This document shows, piece by piece, positions 10,779 to 19,301 of a stretch of DNA of 64,000 nucleotides. Source of the stretch: Sinorhizobium fredii NGR234 (GTDB lineage: Bacteria; Pseudomonadota; Alphaproteobacteria; Rhizobiales; Rhizobiaceae); assembly GCF_000018545.1 (NCBI RefSeq), contig NC_012586.1, forward strand, positions 1,488,001 through 1,552,000, read 5' to 3'. Position 1 is the stretch's first letter. Each line of letters opens with the position of its first letter. The notes under the pieces were generated by a model. That model ran no database searches. It saw nothing but the letters and a program-made list of their open reading frames with translations, and was not told where the DNA came from. Made by a program: the position numbers and the translations under genes.

Positions 10779-11570
10779 TCAGGGCTGATTGATTTCGCCG
10801 TTTTCTGCCCCAGTCAAGAGGGGTGCGCTTTTTTGCTTTCGCATGCTCTCGCCCCGGAGGGTGATGCGGTGAGCATTGTGGACGATACGGTCGAGTATGG
10901 CGTCGGCGACCGTGCTGTCGGCAATAAGGTCGTGCCAGCTTGCCACGGGAACCTGAGCTGTGATCAGGGTGGACTTTCGCTGATAACGCTCCTCGACGAT
11001 TTCGAAGAGGTGAAAGCGCTGCTGATCGGAGAGCGTATGGGTTCCAAAGTCATCGAGGATGAGGAGCTGGACGCGGGTGAGCCTGTCGATGAGGCGGGGG
11101 AAGGAGCCGTCGAGGCGGGCAAGCGCGAGCTCCTCGAACATTCGGGGCACGCGCACATAGAGCACGGAGTGACCGAGCCTGGCCGCTTGCCTGCCGAAGG
11201 CACAGGCCAGCCATGACTTGCCGGTGCCGGTGTGGCCGGTGATGATCAGGCCCTCGTGGGCGGTGAGCCATTGCCCCTGGGCGAGCGCCATGGTGTTGCG
11301 CCGGTCGAGACCGCGGGCGGCGGCGAAGTCGATATCTTCGATACAGGCCTGGGCAAAGCGTAGCTTGGCGGAGGCGAGCCGGTTACGGATGCGCTTGTCG
11401 GCGCGCAGGGTGACTTCGCGGTCGAGCATCAGTCCGAGCCACTCATCGCGGCTGAGCTCATTGGTGCCGGACTGCTCGGTCAATTCGCGCCAGGCGGCGG
11501 CCATGCCCGTCAGCCCGAGGGCCTGCATCTGGTCGAGGGTGGGGTTCGTCAGCATTCTTGCTTCCTTCAC
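10779..11570 (-). CDS. istB: IS21-family helper ATPase IstB (copy B)
   Basis: The protein has 263 residues, with Walker [10 protein letters not shown] and Walker [11 protein letters not shown]. It is clearly different from the copy A IstB, so the two IS21 elements belong to different subgroups. Its start overlaps the istA stop at 11567-11570. It appears intact. Confidence 0.93.
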
Positions 11571-13117
11571 TGGTAGTAGGATCGGCCACGGATATTGGTA
11601 TGCGCAGGCGTGGGGGCCGCGTGTTCAGCCTGCGGTCTTTCCCGGTCGAGGCCGGATTTGAGGATGGAGGCGACGGAGGAATAGGTGATGGCATTAATGG
11701 TGAGCGCCCGCTCACAGGCCGCCTCGAGGCGCTGGGATCCATAGCGCGGCGCCAGCGACAGAATGCCCATGGCCGAGCGGTATCCCTGTTCCGGATGCGG
11801 CCTGTCGCGCATCATGCGTTCGACCAGGATGGCGGCATTGGGGCCGATCTGGGTCGCACGGCCGATCAGATTGGCCGGCGTGGTGTTGGCATAGCGCTGA
11901 TGCGCCTTGGGCATATGGTCGTTGACGGTGACGTGGCCGGAACGCTGGGAGCGGCGAACATGGCTGGCGACACGCTGGTGGTCGTGGAAGATCTCGACCA
12001 CCCGGTGGGTGAGCCGCACCTGGAGGGTGCATCCGATCAGCCGATGCGGCACCGAGTAGAAGGTCTTGTCGACCTCGACATGATAGTCCGGATGGACCTT
12101 CGCCGACTTCCATTCCGCATATTCGAACGGTATCGCCGGCAAGGGCTTCAAGGCTGGCCGCTCGATCTCCTCGAACAGCTCGCGGCGGCTTTTGCCGACA
12201 TGGCGCATCGTCCGGTTGTTCAGGTCCTCGAGCAATTCGGCAATCGCCGTGTTGAGGGCGGCAAGCGAGAAGAAGGTACGGTTCCTGAGCCGGGCCAGAA
12301 TCCAGCGTTCCACGATCAATACCGCGCCTTCGACCCGGCCTTTGTCGCGCGGTTTCCTGCTGCGGGTCGGCAGGATCGTGGTGTCGTAATGCTCCGCCAT
12401 GGCGGCGAACGTCGCAGTCAATGTCGGCTCGAACCAAAGGGCCTTGGCCACCCCCGATTTGAGGTTGTCGCACACGATTGCCTTGGTGACCCCACCATAG
12501 AAGGTCAGAGCACGCACCTGACCGTCGATCCAATCCGGCAACTGCTGGCTAAAGCTGGCATGGGCGAAGGTCAGGTTGGAGGCGCCCAGCACCGCGACAA
12601 AGATTTGGGCCGGATGGATGACACCGGTTGCCGGATCGATCACCGGCACCGTCGGCCCGGCATAGTCGGTCTGCATCACGGCGCCCGCCGCGTGCCGATT
12701 GCGGAACGCTACACTGGTGCGCTGCCGAAAGGCGGCAACCTGCTCGCAGAACCAGGTGAAGCCGTAACCATCAGGATGGCTGGCGCGGTATTCCTGCCAT
12801 AGAAGCGTCAGCGTCACGCCTTTGCGCTTCAGCTCCCGAACCACCAGCGCCCAGTCCGGCTCGCTGAGATCGCGCGGCGGTCGACCGGCTCGGCCGAACA
12901 GCCGCCGCTCCAGCTTTGCATCCTCGTCCGCGCCGATTGGCAACGGCCACGAAAGCCCGGCTTCCCGAGATCGCAGCAAATAGGTCGATACCGAGCTCTT
13001 GCCGATCTTCAGCCGCTCGGCAATCTCGCGCACCGAAAGACCCTCTTCATGGGTCAGGCGCAGAATAGTCCGGATATCCCTCACTGTCGTTCGTCTTGCT
13101 TGCTTCCGTCTCGGCAT
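11567..13117 (-). CDS. istA: IS21-family transposase IstA (copy B)
   Basis: The protein has 516 residues. The N-terminal helix-turn-helix reads [19 protein letters not shown]. The DDE core has MQTDYAGP (first Asp), [10 protein letters not shown] (second Asp) and DKGRVEGAV (Glu). The frame is intact. It is transcribed with istB from the right end of the element, inward of the CCGGACAG repeats at about 13200-13290. Confidence 0.93.
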
Positions 13118-13942
13118 CGGCCCCTCTCAACGTTGTCGTGAGAGGCCTAACCAACAAGACGGCGCAGCCGCGAACCAACCCGTCAAACCGCCGCCGGAAA
13201 CTGTCCGGGATTTAGCGGAATCGCTGTCCGGGAATTACTGAAAACTGTGTCCGGAGATTACCGGAAATCCTGTCCGGACTTTGCCGAAACCCGCACTTCC
13301 GCCAAAGTGAAGTTCGGCCTGGCTATGGGCGATCATTGCCCAGGCTCGAGCATAGTTGGGATCGACCTCCACCGCTCTCTGACAGATCCGAAGGGCAATT
13401 TCCACGTGCCGTATGCCATGCTGCAGGTAGTGTCGGCTTAACAGGTAGAGCTGGTAGGCCTCAGGGTTATGGGTCGAGCGGCGCTCGATCGCTTGCCGTT
13501 CGGTCGGCAAGAGCTTGACCTTCAAAGCCTCGACAATCGCCTTCGATATCTCATCCTGCAGCGCAAAGATGTCGTCCAAGTCGCGGTCGTATCGCTCGGC
13601 CCAGAGATGATTGCCCCTTGCACCGTCGATCAATTGCGCCGCAATACGCACCCGGCCGCCCGCCTTGCGCACGCTACCTTCGACAACATGGCTGACCCTC
13701 AGCTGCCGAGCCACGTGATCCGGGACGGTCGTTCCGTCCCGGTCTCCGCCCGTCGAAGATCGCATTATGTATCGTCTGGAAACGACGGCGTTGGATTCAG
13801 TAGCCGTGGTTCCATGACGTGAGGAAGATCAATCGGCCGTAAGGCCTGACAATCGAGATCGCCGATCGTGCGGCTTCGCCCGCCGGCCGTCGATCGGCCG
13901 CGTGGCAAATTGGCACTTTCAATGGCAGACAAACAGTACATA

Positions 13943-13959
13943 GCTAGACAGTCTCTAGC
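13943..13959. promoter_or_regulatory. Dyad GCTAGA-N5-TCTAGC upstream of the antitoxin remnant
   Basis: A perfect 6-bp inverted repeat with a 5-bp centre ends 17 bp before the antitoxin ATG. Toxin-antitoxin promoters usually carry such a dyad for autorepression by the antitoxin-toxin complex; that use is inferred. Confidence 0.5.
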
Positions 13960-13976
13960 CAACTCGGAGCGAAACT

Positions 13977-14231
13977 ATGGAATGGCAACTGTAGGACGCC
14001 AAGAACCAATTCTCGAAGGTCGTGCAGAAGGCGCGCCATGAAGGGCCGCAGATTGTCACGCTGCGCGGTGAGCGCGCGGCCGTCGTGCTGTCCGCTCACG
14101 ACTACGGCGCTCTACGCGCCGGCCGGCCGACGCTGGTCGATGATCTGTTTGGCGGTCCCGCTTGGGACGATCAGCTCGCTGATGCGGTGAATGTACGCGT
14201 CAAGACGCCAAGCCGCGATGTCGCCTTCTGA
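13977..14231 (+). pseudogene. Phd/YefM-family antitoxin with a premature stop at codon 6
   Basis: The frame starts ATG GAA TGG CAA CTG and then hits TAG at 13992-13994. It continues as DAKNQFSKVVQKARHEG...TLRGERAAVVLSAHDY, which is a Phd/YefM-type N-terminal DNA-binding fold. A CAG-to-TAG change would explain the stop, since QLQDAKN is the usual family start. A GTG at 14022 could restart translation, but the product would lack the first beta strand and helix. The remnant's stop overlaps the toxin start (TGATG), as in functional operons. Confidence 0.85.
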
Positions 14232-14637
14232 TGTATCTGATTGACACCAATATCGTCTCAGAGGCGCGACGCGGGACGCCGCAGGCGGTCTCCTGGCTGC
14301 GCTCTGTCGATCCGCTCAGCATCCACCTGAGTGCGCTCACCCTCGGCGAAATCATGCGCGGCATTGCCCTGAAACAGAGGTCGGATCCGAAGACTGCCGC
14401 GCACCTCACCGAATGGCTGCGCAAGCTGCGCCACAACCATGGCGACCGCATCTTGCCGATAACTGACAAAATCGCGGTCGAATGGGGCCGCCTCGCGCAA
14501 TCCGCTCCCGCGGCGAGATCGACGGATTGATCGCTGCGACCGCTATCGTCCACGATCTCATCCTTGTCACGTGCAATGTCAAGGATTTCGAAGACACAGA
14601 CGCCTCCGTGATCAACCCTTGGGAGACGGCGGCGTGA
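14231..14637 (+). pseudogene. VapC-type PIN toxin, frameshifted
   Basis: The first 90 residues form a PIN domain: YLIDTNIVSEARRG with the first acidic residue, LGEIMRGI with a conserved Glu, and TDKIAVEWGRLAQ. Around 14500-14510 the frame shifts; a one-base loss is the simplest cause. The remaining conserved C-terminus, GEIDGLIAATAI...VKDFEDT, is read in the next frame to a TGA at 14635-14637. In frame 0 translation stops at 14530. Without the second frame the active-site Asp of IDGLIAATA is lost, so ribonuclease activity is unlikely. Both members of this pair are therefore broken. Confidence 0.88.
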
Positions 14638-15207
14638 GCCGTTCGGCGTCGTACGCCGATCTTAGCCACCAGCGATTCAAGGGGAATCGCAATGCATGCG
14701 GACGCCGGTGTGCCGAGCCGGCCGTATTTCTCATAGGAGGCAAAGGCGAGCCTGTCCTTGTCGGTCCCTTCGGTAGTCTCTTTGAAGATCCTGCAGACGA
14801 ACGTGCTTGCTTTTCCAGGCCGCGAATCCTTGCTGGCCGAGCTCGGACGCATCGAGCCGATCCTCAGGACGGAAGCCAGTCGTGTCAAAAATTGAAACTT
14901 GTGACCTGATGCGATCCGGGGAATCTCTGCCGGCTCCAGGACGACGATGGCCGAGACTATTCACACGCCTGAGCAGGCAGGCCGCCGCGAGTGGGTTGGC
15001 CTGTGCGTCCTGTCGATCGCATGCGTCATCTCGGTGCTGTTCCGTCATTGTCACGCCATGGCCGCGCCGGATAGACCGAAGCCCGGAACTGAGCTGCACC
15101 GAGACGCTCGAGTAAGGTGAACTTTATAGACCGGGCGACGTTCTCGTGTTCAACTCACGACGGCACCGGGCCTAAGCTCGCACGTTCATATCATATAGGA
15201 ACCGGCC
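14638..15207. other. 570-bp stretch with no supported gene
   Basis: Overlapping short ORFs exist on both strands (for example 14731-15099 on the minus strand), but none shows a ribosome site, a known motif or a coherent family resemblance. It may be degenerate coding DNA. Confidence 0.4.
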
Positions 15208-16287
15208 ATGCGGCTCTTCTCCTGTGATTTCTGCCACCAGGTCGTCCACTTCGACAATCGCCAATGCGTCAGCTGCGGCCACAGGCTTGGCTTCGATCCC
15301 CAGCTCATGGCGATGTATGCGCTCGAGAGTGCGGGAGGGACGCAATGGCAGCTGGTTGGCAGGCCTTTCGAGACACGTGTCTTCTGCGGCAATGCCTCGG
15401 TCGACGTCTGCAACTGGCTGGTAAATCCCGGAGACGGGAATTTCTGCGTCGCGTGCAGGCACAATCGTCTCGTCCCCGACGCCTCGACCCCCGATGGTGT
15501 CCGGCGTTGGCAGCGGATTGGGCAGGCGCAGCGGCACCTGTTTTATTCGATACTGCGCTGGGACATCCCGCACCCTGATCGGGCTGAGGATCCGCAGGGT
15601 GGTCTAGTCTTTGACTTCGTCGACGACCAGCAGCAGCCGGACGGGACGGTCACGGTACCCATGACCGGCCATGATGAGGGCGTGATCACCATTCGGGCCG
15701 CAGAGGCTGACGAAGTGACCATGGAGTTCGTACGTGCATCGATGAATGAGCACTACCGCACGCTGTTGGGACATTTCCGGCACGAAATCGGACATTACAT
15801 CTGGAATAAGCTCGTTCGCGATGCAGGTTGTTCCGAAGAATTCCGGTCGCTCTTTGGCGATGAGCGAGAAGACTACACTATAGCACTCCAGTGCTATCAC
15901 ATGGACGGCCCACGGCCGGGTTGGCTGGAAAACTACATATCGCCCTATGCGAGCGCACACCCCTGGGAGGATTTTGCGGAGTGCGTCGCCCATCTCTTCC
16001 ACATCGTCGACACTCTTGAGACAGCCCGATCGTTCGGGGTGGCGATTGACCCGCCAGGCGAGGGCGAGGAGATGGCGGCGGAAGTTGCATTCGATCCCTA
16101 CCGCGCCAGTTCCGCGCACCAGATCGCCGACGCATGGGTGCCGCTCAGCATCGCTATCAACGCCATACAGCGCAGCATGGGTCAGCGCGATACCTATCCG
16201 TTCATCGTCTCACCGTCTGTGTTTCCGAAACTCGATTACGTGAACAGGCTCGTCAGAGCTTGTGCCAATGTGAAAGAGGCGAGTTGA
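15208..16287 (+). CDS. Putative zinc-binding metallopeptidase with N-terminal zinc ribbon
   Basis: The protein has 359 residues. It opens with a four-cysteine zinc ribbon (CDFCHQ...CVSCGH, residues 6-24), followed by a further Cys pair (FCVACRHN). The catalytic HExxH is HEIGH at residues 192-196, followed by a conserved HPWEDFAECVAHLFHIVDTL segment that supplies the third ligand. This arrangement matches the putative zinc-binding metallo-peptidase family found beside transglutaminase and ATP-grasp genes in many proteobacteria. Those partners are absent here. The protein has no signal peptide and is cytoplasmic by prediction. Its substrate is unknown. A GGAA-like site precedes the ATG. Confidence 0.85.
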   Translation: MRLFSCDFCHQVVHFDNRQCVSCGHRLGFDPQLMAMYALESAGGTQWQLVGRPFETRVFCGNASVDVCNWLVNPGDGNFCVACRHNRLVPDASTPDGVRRWQRIGQAQRHLFYSILRWDIPHPDRAEDPQGGLVFDFVDDQQQPDGTVTVPMTGHDEGVITIRAAEADEVTMEFVRASMNEHYRTLLGHFRHEIGHYIWNKLVRDAGCSEEFRSLFGDEREDYTIALQCYHMDGPRPGWLENYISPYASAHPWEDFAECVAHLFHIVDTLETARSFGVAIDPPGEGEEMAAEVAFDPYRASSAHQIADAWVPLSIAINAIQRSMGQRDTYPFIVSPSVFPKLDYVNRLVRACANVKEAS

Positions 16288-16382
16288 CAGGGCTTGTATG
16301 CAACTCCGGTCGCGAGTCGCCCAAGAGTAAGCTTACCCAAAGTCGGGCATGCCGCATGTCGAAAAAAGGACGCGTCATGTCG

Positions 16383-17456
16383 CTACTCTCTGCCAAGAGC
16401 GTTGACTTCCACACCGAGGGCGTCCGCCAGCGCGTCCTTGCCGCTATCAGGCATCAGCGCGATGCCTGCCGCAAGGCAATCCTGCCACGAGGGTCCCCGA
16501 TCCCATGCCTCCTGGTATGCGTCTGCCAAGAGGTCGCCCTGCCGGGTTTGGATCATCGCCTCGAAGAGCGTAGCCGCTTGCAGGAGGTCCTTGTCCCGCT
16601 TCGCCCGCCCGAGCGCGTCCGTGAGCCGCCTTGAAGCCACAATGAGCTTGTGGACGGCATACCGTTCGGGAGCAGGCACGTTCACGCTCACGCCTTCCCG
16701 ATGGAGCAGCACCGTCCGCACCGGTTCGTAGATCAGGTAGTCGAGGAACCGGAGGTTTTCCGCCGACGCACCGCCGAGAGCGGGCATGGGCGATGGCTTT
16801 CCCGTGTGTGCGTCCGAGCCCCGGTTGCCCGTCAGGAATTCGATCCGGTAATTGGTGCGGTTGACGAATGCGGTCACACGCGCCTTGTCGGCCTGATGGG
16901 GGACGGCCTGAAACGAGGGATCGACGGCCGCCAAGATACCCAGGATCGGAGGGAGGCTGTCATCGACCTCCTGAGAGATCGCGAAATCCATAGCCAGGTC
17001 GGCATCGCCGGTCTGCATTGCCGTCGTGGGCAACCGGACGCCAAGGACGCCCGAGTAGCAGCCATAGGCAACCGAGCCAACGAGGACGCCTCGCAGACGG
17101 AAGAACCCCGCATCCGCGAGCGCCTTCGTGACATCGCCGGCAAACCGATCGGGAGCCGACATGCCTCCCGAGCGAAGAAGGGTGGACACCAAGCGTCGCC
17201 GCTCCTTGATGTTGTCCTTGATCTCGCGGTGTCGCCTGACGCGCGCTGCGATCTCGGGATCAGCTGCGGGTCCAACATAGCTGCGCTTGTCCTTGCCCTC
17301 GGGAGTAGGGATGTCGAAATAGAAATAGTCCTTGCCTTTCACCGGAACTGTGACAAAGCGGCCCTCGAGCGGAAAGTCAGACTGCCATTGCGCGTCCAGG
17401 GTTTGCTGGGCGAGTTCCGCGAACATCGTCCGGAATACAAGATCGACATCTCTCAT
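16383..17456 (-). CDS. GSU2403-family nucleotidyltransferase-fold protein
   Basis: The product has 357 residues when started at the ATG at 17456; a TTG two codons upstream is also in frame. The N-terminal half is helical (ERRRLVSTLLRSGG). A nucleotidyltransferase-like core follows: VLVGSVAYGCYSGVLGVRLP, then TGDADLAMDF, whose DAD pair resembles the metal-binding DxD of pol-beta-type transferases, then NYRIEFLTGNRG. The C-terminus carries a conserved ERYAVHKLIVASRR helix. Related folds occur in AbiEii/MenA toxins, but no antitoxin is obvious next to it. The start codon is only 14 bp from a strongly repeated dyad region, so tight autoregulation is likely. Substrate and role are unknown. Confidence 0.8.
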   Translation of the reverse strand: MRDVDLVFRTMFAELAQQTLDAQWQSDFPLEGRFVTVPVKGKDYFYFDIPTPEGKDKRSYVGPAADPEIAARVRRHREIKDNIKERRRLVSTLLRSGGMSAPDRFAGDVTKALADAGFFRLRGVLVGSVAYGCYSGVLGVRLPTTAMQTGDADLAMDFAISQEVDDSLPPILGILAAVDPSFQAVPHQADKARVTAFVNRTNYRIEFLTGNRGSDAHTGKPSPMPALGGASAENLRFLDYLIYEPVRTVLLHREGVSVNVPAPERYAVHKLIVASRRLTDALGRAKRDKDLLQAATLFEAMIQTRQGDLLADAYQEAWDRGPSWQDCLAAGIALMPDSGKDALADALGVEVNALGRE

Positions 17457-17469
17457 CGGCAAGGCCTCG

Positions 17470-17556
17470 GTTATAATGAATTTGCGAAAGCATTATAGCT
17501 TGCCCGCAGTTATAATGTTTCCACAAAAACATTATAACTCTCGTGCCGTCTGTCAA
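17470..17556 (-). promoter_or_regulatory. Promoter with two tandem GTTATAATG/CATTATAAC dyads
   Basis: GTTATAATG-N12-CATTATAGC lies at 17470-17499 and GTTATAATG-N12-CATTATAAC at 17509-17538; the second is a perfect 9-bp dyad. On the minus strand the half-sites themselves contain TATAAT. TTGACA (complement of 17551-17556) stands 14 bp before the first of these. The arrangement suggests an operator overlapping the promoter of the nucleotidyltransferase gene. Confidence 0.65.
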
Positions 17557-17816
17557 GGCATGAGCCGAGAAGGCCCACGGGCAGGCAGGCGCCAAAACCC
17601 GGAAGACCGGGACGAGTGGATGTTGTTCAGTTCAAGTTCAATTCGATGGCCGCTCTGCTCGCTTAGACGATGTTCCACGAGCGCTGCATATTGCGGATAA
17701 TGACGCGCTCGCCTATCCAGGCGGAATCGAAAGGGGCAGCCCCAGCGTGCATGGGCGGTGTTCTCATTTTGTGCCCCTGGATCGCACAATGAATCCACCG
17801 GAACTTCCTTGGCCAA
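17553..17816 (-). CDS. Possible small protein (87 aa), unknown
   Basis: A TTG-started frame encodes a mixed-charge protein (RFRLDRRARHYPQYAALVEHRL) with no family I can name. Weak support comes from the 25-bp palindrome 40 bp upstream, placed like an operator. No clear ribosome site is seen, and its end overlaps the nucleotidyltransferase promoter. It could be a remnant. Confidence 0.25.
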   Translation of the reverse strand: MAKEVPVDSLCDPGAQNENTAHARWGCPFRFRLDRRARHYPQYAALVEHRLSEQSGHRIELELNNIHSSRSSGFWRLPARGPSRLMP

Positions 17817-17855
17817 CTGGCTCTCCGTTGCCCGATCTGCAATCGGCCCTAGCCT

Positions 17856-17880
17856 AATAACATGACATAGTCATGTTATT
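17856..17880. promoter_or_regulatory. Perfect 25-bp palindrome AATAACATGAC-ATA-GTCATGTTATT
   Basis: The arms of 11 bp are perfectly complementary around ATA. It lies in an AT-richer gap between the nucleotidyltransferase region and the 3' end of lacI. No gene is confidently placed to be controlled by it; the only candidate is the weak minus-strand ORF starting at 17816. The rest of 17881-18108 holds nothing recognisable. Confidence 0.5.
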
Positions 17881-18108
17881 TAGCACCCCTGTGACCGACG
17901 ACATTCGCGCCCTCCCGGGCCAACCAAACATGTTTTGTTCAAGGTGTTACAGGGGGCTATTTAGGAATTGCGTGTTGGACTGCTGGCCGTTTGCTGGTGG
18001 CTGTTAGCCGTATTGCACTGGCGGAAGAGGCAACAAGGAGGCGGGTTCGGCTGTCACCGCCTGAGGATACTGCTTCCGCGACTATCACCCCGTCGGCCGG
18101 ATAAGTGA

Positions 18109-19137
18109 TCAGCGATTTTTCCCATCAGGCGGAGGGCCGACGGAGTTGCGTACGATCAGGTCGGGTCTCAGCAGGATCTCGGTGTCGAAGGCGGCACGGT
18201 CCGAAAGCATATCGAGGAGCAACGCCATTGCATGCTTGCCGATCGCGGTGCGTGGCTGGCGGACCGTGGTCAGGGAAGGGGTCATGAAGCTTGCTTGGGG
18301 GACGTCATCGAAACCGGTCACTGAAAAGTCGTCCGGGATCTCGTAGCCACGCGCCTTGAGGCCAAGCGTGACACCAAGCGCGGTCTGATCATTGACACAC
18401 ATGAAGGCTGTCGGAAGATCGTCGCGCATGAAGAGTTGCTCCAGCGCCAGTCGTCCGCCTTCAACTGTCCCATCGCCGTCCATGACCATCTGGCGATTCA
18501 AGGGGATGCCGGCTGCGGCAAGTCCCGCCTCGTAACCCAAGCGGCGGCGGCCATAGGCAAGACGCGTATTGGAGTCGCCGATGAATGCGATCCGTCGGTG
18601 GCCTTCGGAAATAAGCAGATCGACGGCCTTGCGTGCGCCTTCGACATCATCAACCCCGACATAGGGAATGCCCCCGTTGAAGACGGGTTCGAACACGCCG
18701 ACACTCGGAGGCAGGCTGGCCGTCACGGCCTGATGGCCGAAGGGAAGGATGCCGGTGAACAGGATCAGCCCGGCGGCTTGGTAGGAATTGAAAAACTTCA
18801 GATACTCCAATCCGCGTTGCGCATCGTTCTGGGTATGGCCGATCAGCACGCCGTAGCCGTGAGCGCGCGCTTCGTTCTCAAGGCCGACCAGAATGCTGGA
18901 AAAATTCGGGTCGCCGATGTCGGGCGCCACCACGAGGATCATGTTCGAGCGCCCCAGCCGCAGGCTGCGCGCCATCGCATTGGCGGTGTAGCCGGTAATC
19001 GCGATCGCCTGGTTGACCTTTAGCCGCGTTGACTTGGCAACCTTCTCCGGCATGTGGATAGCCCGCGAAACAGTCGCGATCGACACTTCGGCGATCCGGG
19101 CGACGTCTTCGATGGTTGCTGGCGTGGAATTGGACAC
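18109..19137 (-). CDS. LacI-family transcriptional regulator
   Basis: The protein has 342 residues. The N-terminal helix-turn-helix and hinge are typical: TIEDVARIAEVSIATVSRAI, then ITGYTANAMARSLRLG. The rest is a periplasmic-binding-like sugar-sensing domain (VVAPDIGDPNFSSILVGLENEA, GVDDVEGARKAVDLL, FMCVNDQTALGVTLGLKARG, VTGFDDVPQASF). It is divergent from the sugar ABC operon, and a double operator lies between them. It most likely represses that operon and itself until a sugar ligand binds. Confidence 0.95.
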   Translation of the reverse strand: MSNSTPATIEDVARIAEVSIATVSRAIHMPEKVAKSTRLKVNQAIAITGYTANAMARSLRLGRSNMILVVAPDIGDPNFSSILVGLENEARAHGYGVLIGHTQNDAQRGLEYLKFFNSYQAAGLILFTGILPFGHQAVTASLPPSVGVFEPVFNGGIPYVGVDDVEGARKAVDLLISEGHRRIAFIGDSNTRLAYGRRRLGYEAGLAAAGIPLNRQMVMDGDGTVEGGRLALEQLFMRDDLPTAFMCVNDQTALGVTLGLKARGYEIPDDFSVTGFDDVPQASFMTPSLTTVRQPRTAIGKHAMALLLDMLSDRAAFDTEILLRPDLIVRNSVGPPPDGKNR

Positions 19138-19225
19138 TCGGTTGGCCTCGGGCTTTGTTGCGAGGACACTACACAGACTTGCTCGACGAGCAAACGCCGG
19201 GAGCCAGAAAAATTGTCGGTTGGTG

Positions 19226-19269
19226 ATGATGTAAACCTTTACAGTGTCTAGTGTAAAGGTTTACATCAT
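19226..19269. promoter_or_regulatory. Double LacI-type operator between lacI and the ABC operon
   Basis: ATGATGTAAACCTTTACA (19226-19243) and its exact reverse complement (19252-19269) flank an 8-bp centre GTGTCTAG. Each arm itself contains the LacI-like dyad GTAAA-CC-TTTAC. The region lies 32 bp before the ABC ATPase start and 89 bp from the lacI start, well placed to control both promoters. Confidence 0.85.
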
Positions 19270-19301
19270 TAAAAAAACGGTGGAGCCGCAGGGGAGGGGA
19301 T

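Larger units (their letters stand above)
10673..13295 (-). mobile_element. IS21-family insertion sequence (copy B), 2623 bp with 8-bp target duplication
   Basis: The plus-strand left end reads TGCGCGCTTCGCAAAAAC and the complement of the right end reads TGCGGGTTTCGGCAAAGTC. Both start with the IS21-type 5'-TG and match at most positions up to a shared GGACA. CTTCCGCC flanks the element at 10665-10672 and 13296-13303. Internal copies of a CCGGACAG repeat lie near both ends, for example AAATCCCGGACAG near 10710 and its inverted copy near 13204. Confidence 0.93.
9944..13745 (-). pseudogene. TPR/adenylate-cyclase-type gene, 5' truncated and split by IS21 copy B
   Basis: The upstream fragment (13304-13745) encodes the typical HVVEGSVRKAG, RITAQ-like and GNHLWAERYDRDLDDIFALQ blocks found after the cyclase or winged-helix domain of rhizobial TPR proteins. 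The downstream fragment (9944-10664) encodes several TPR repeats (ALSLDPTSSEAHAAKG, LGRFDEALASHQKSLRLDP, LGRHEEAIEHFERA). Removing the IS and one 8-bp duplication restores one frame: AELHFGG-RAEERGMSAAERAL. The N-terminal catalytic part is absent; similarity stops near 13745, so the gene was already truncated or rearranged at its 5' end. The downstream piece has its own ATG (10648) and could give a 234-residue TPR protein, but that is doubtful. Confidence 0.85.

Noticed and set aside
11558..12802. 414-codon plus-strand frame
   Set aside because: It is antisense to istA of IS21 copy B; the DDE motifs are on the minus strand.
14406..15115. Overlapping frames in the gap after the VapC remnant
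   Set aside because: None has a start site, family motif or coherent composition.
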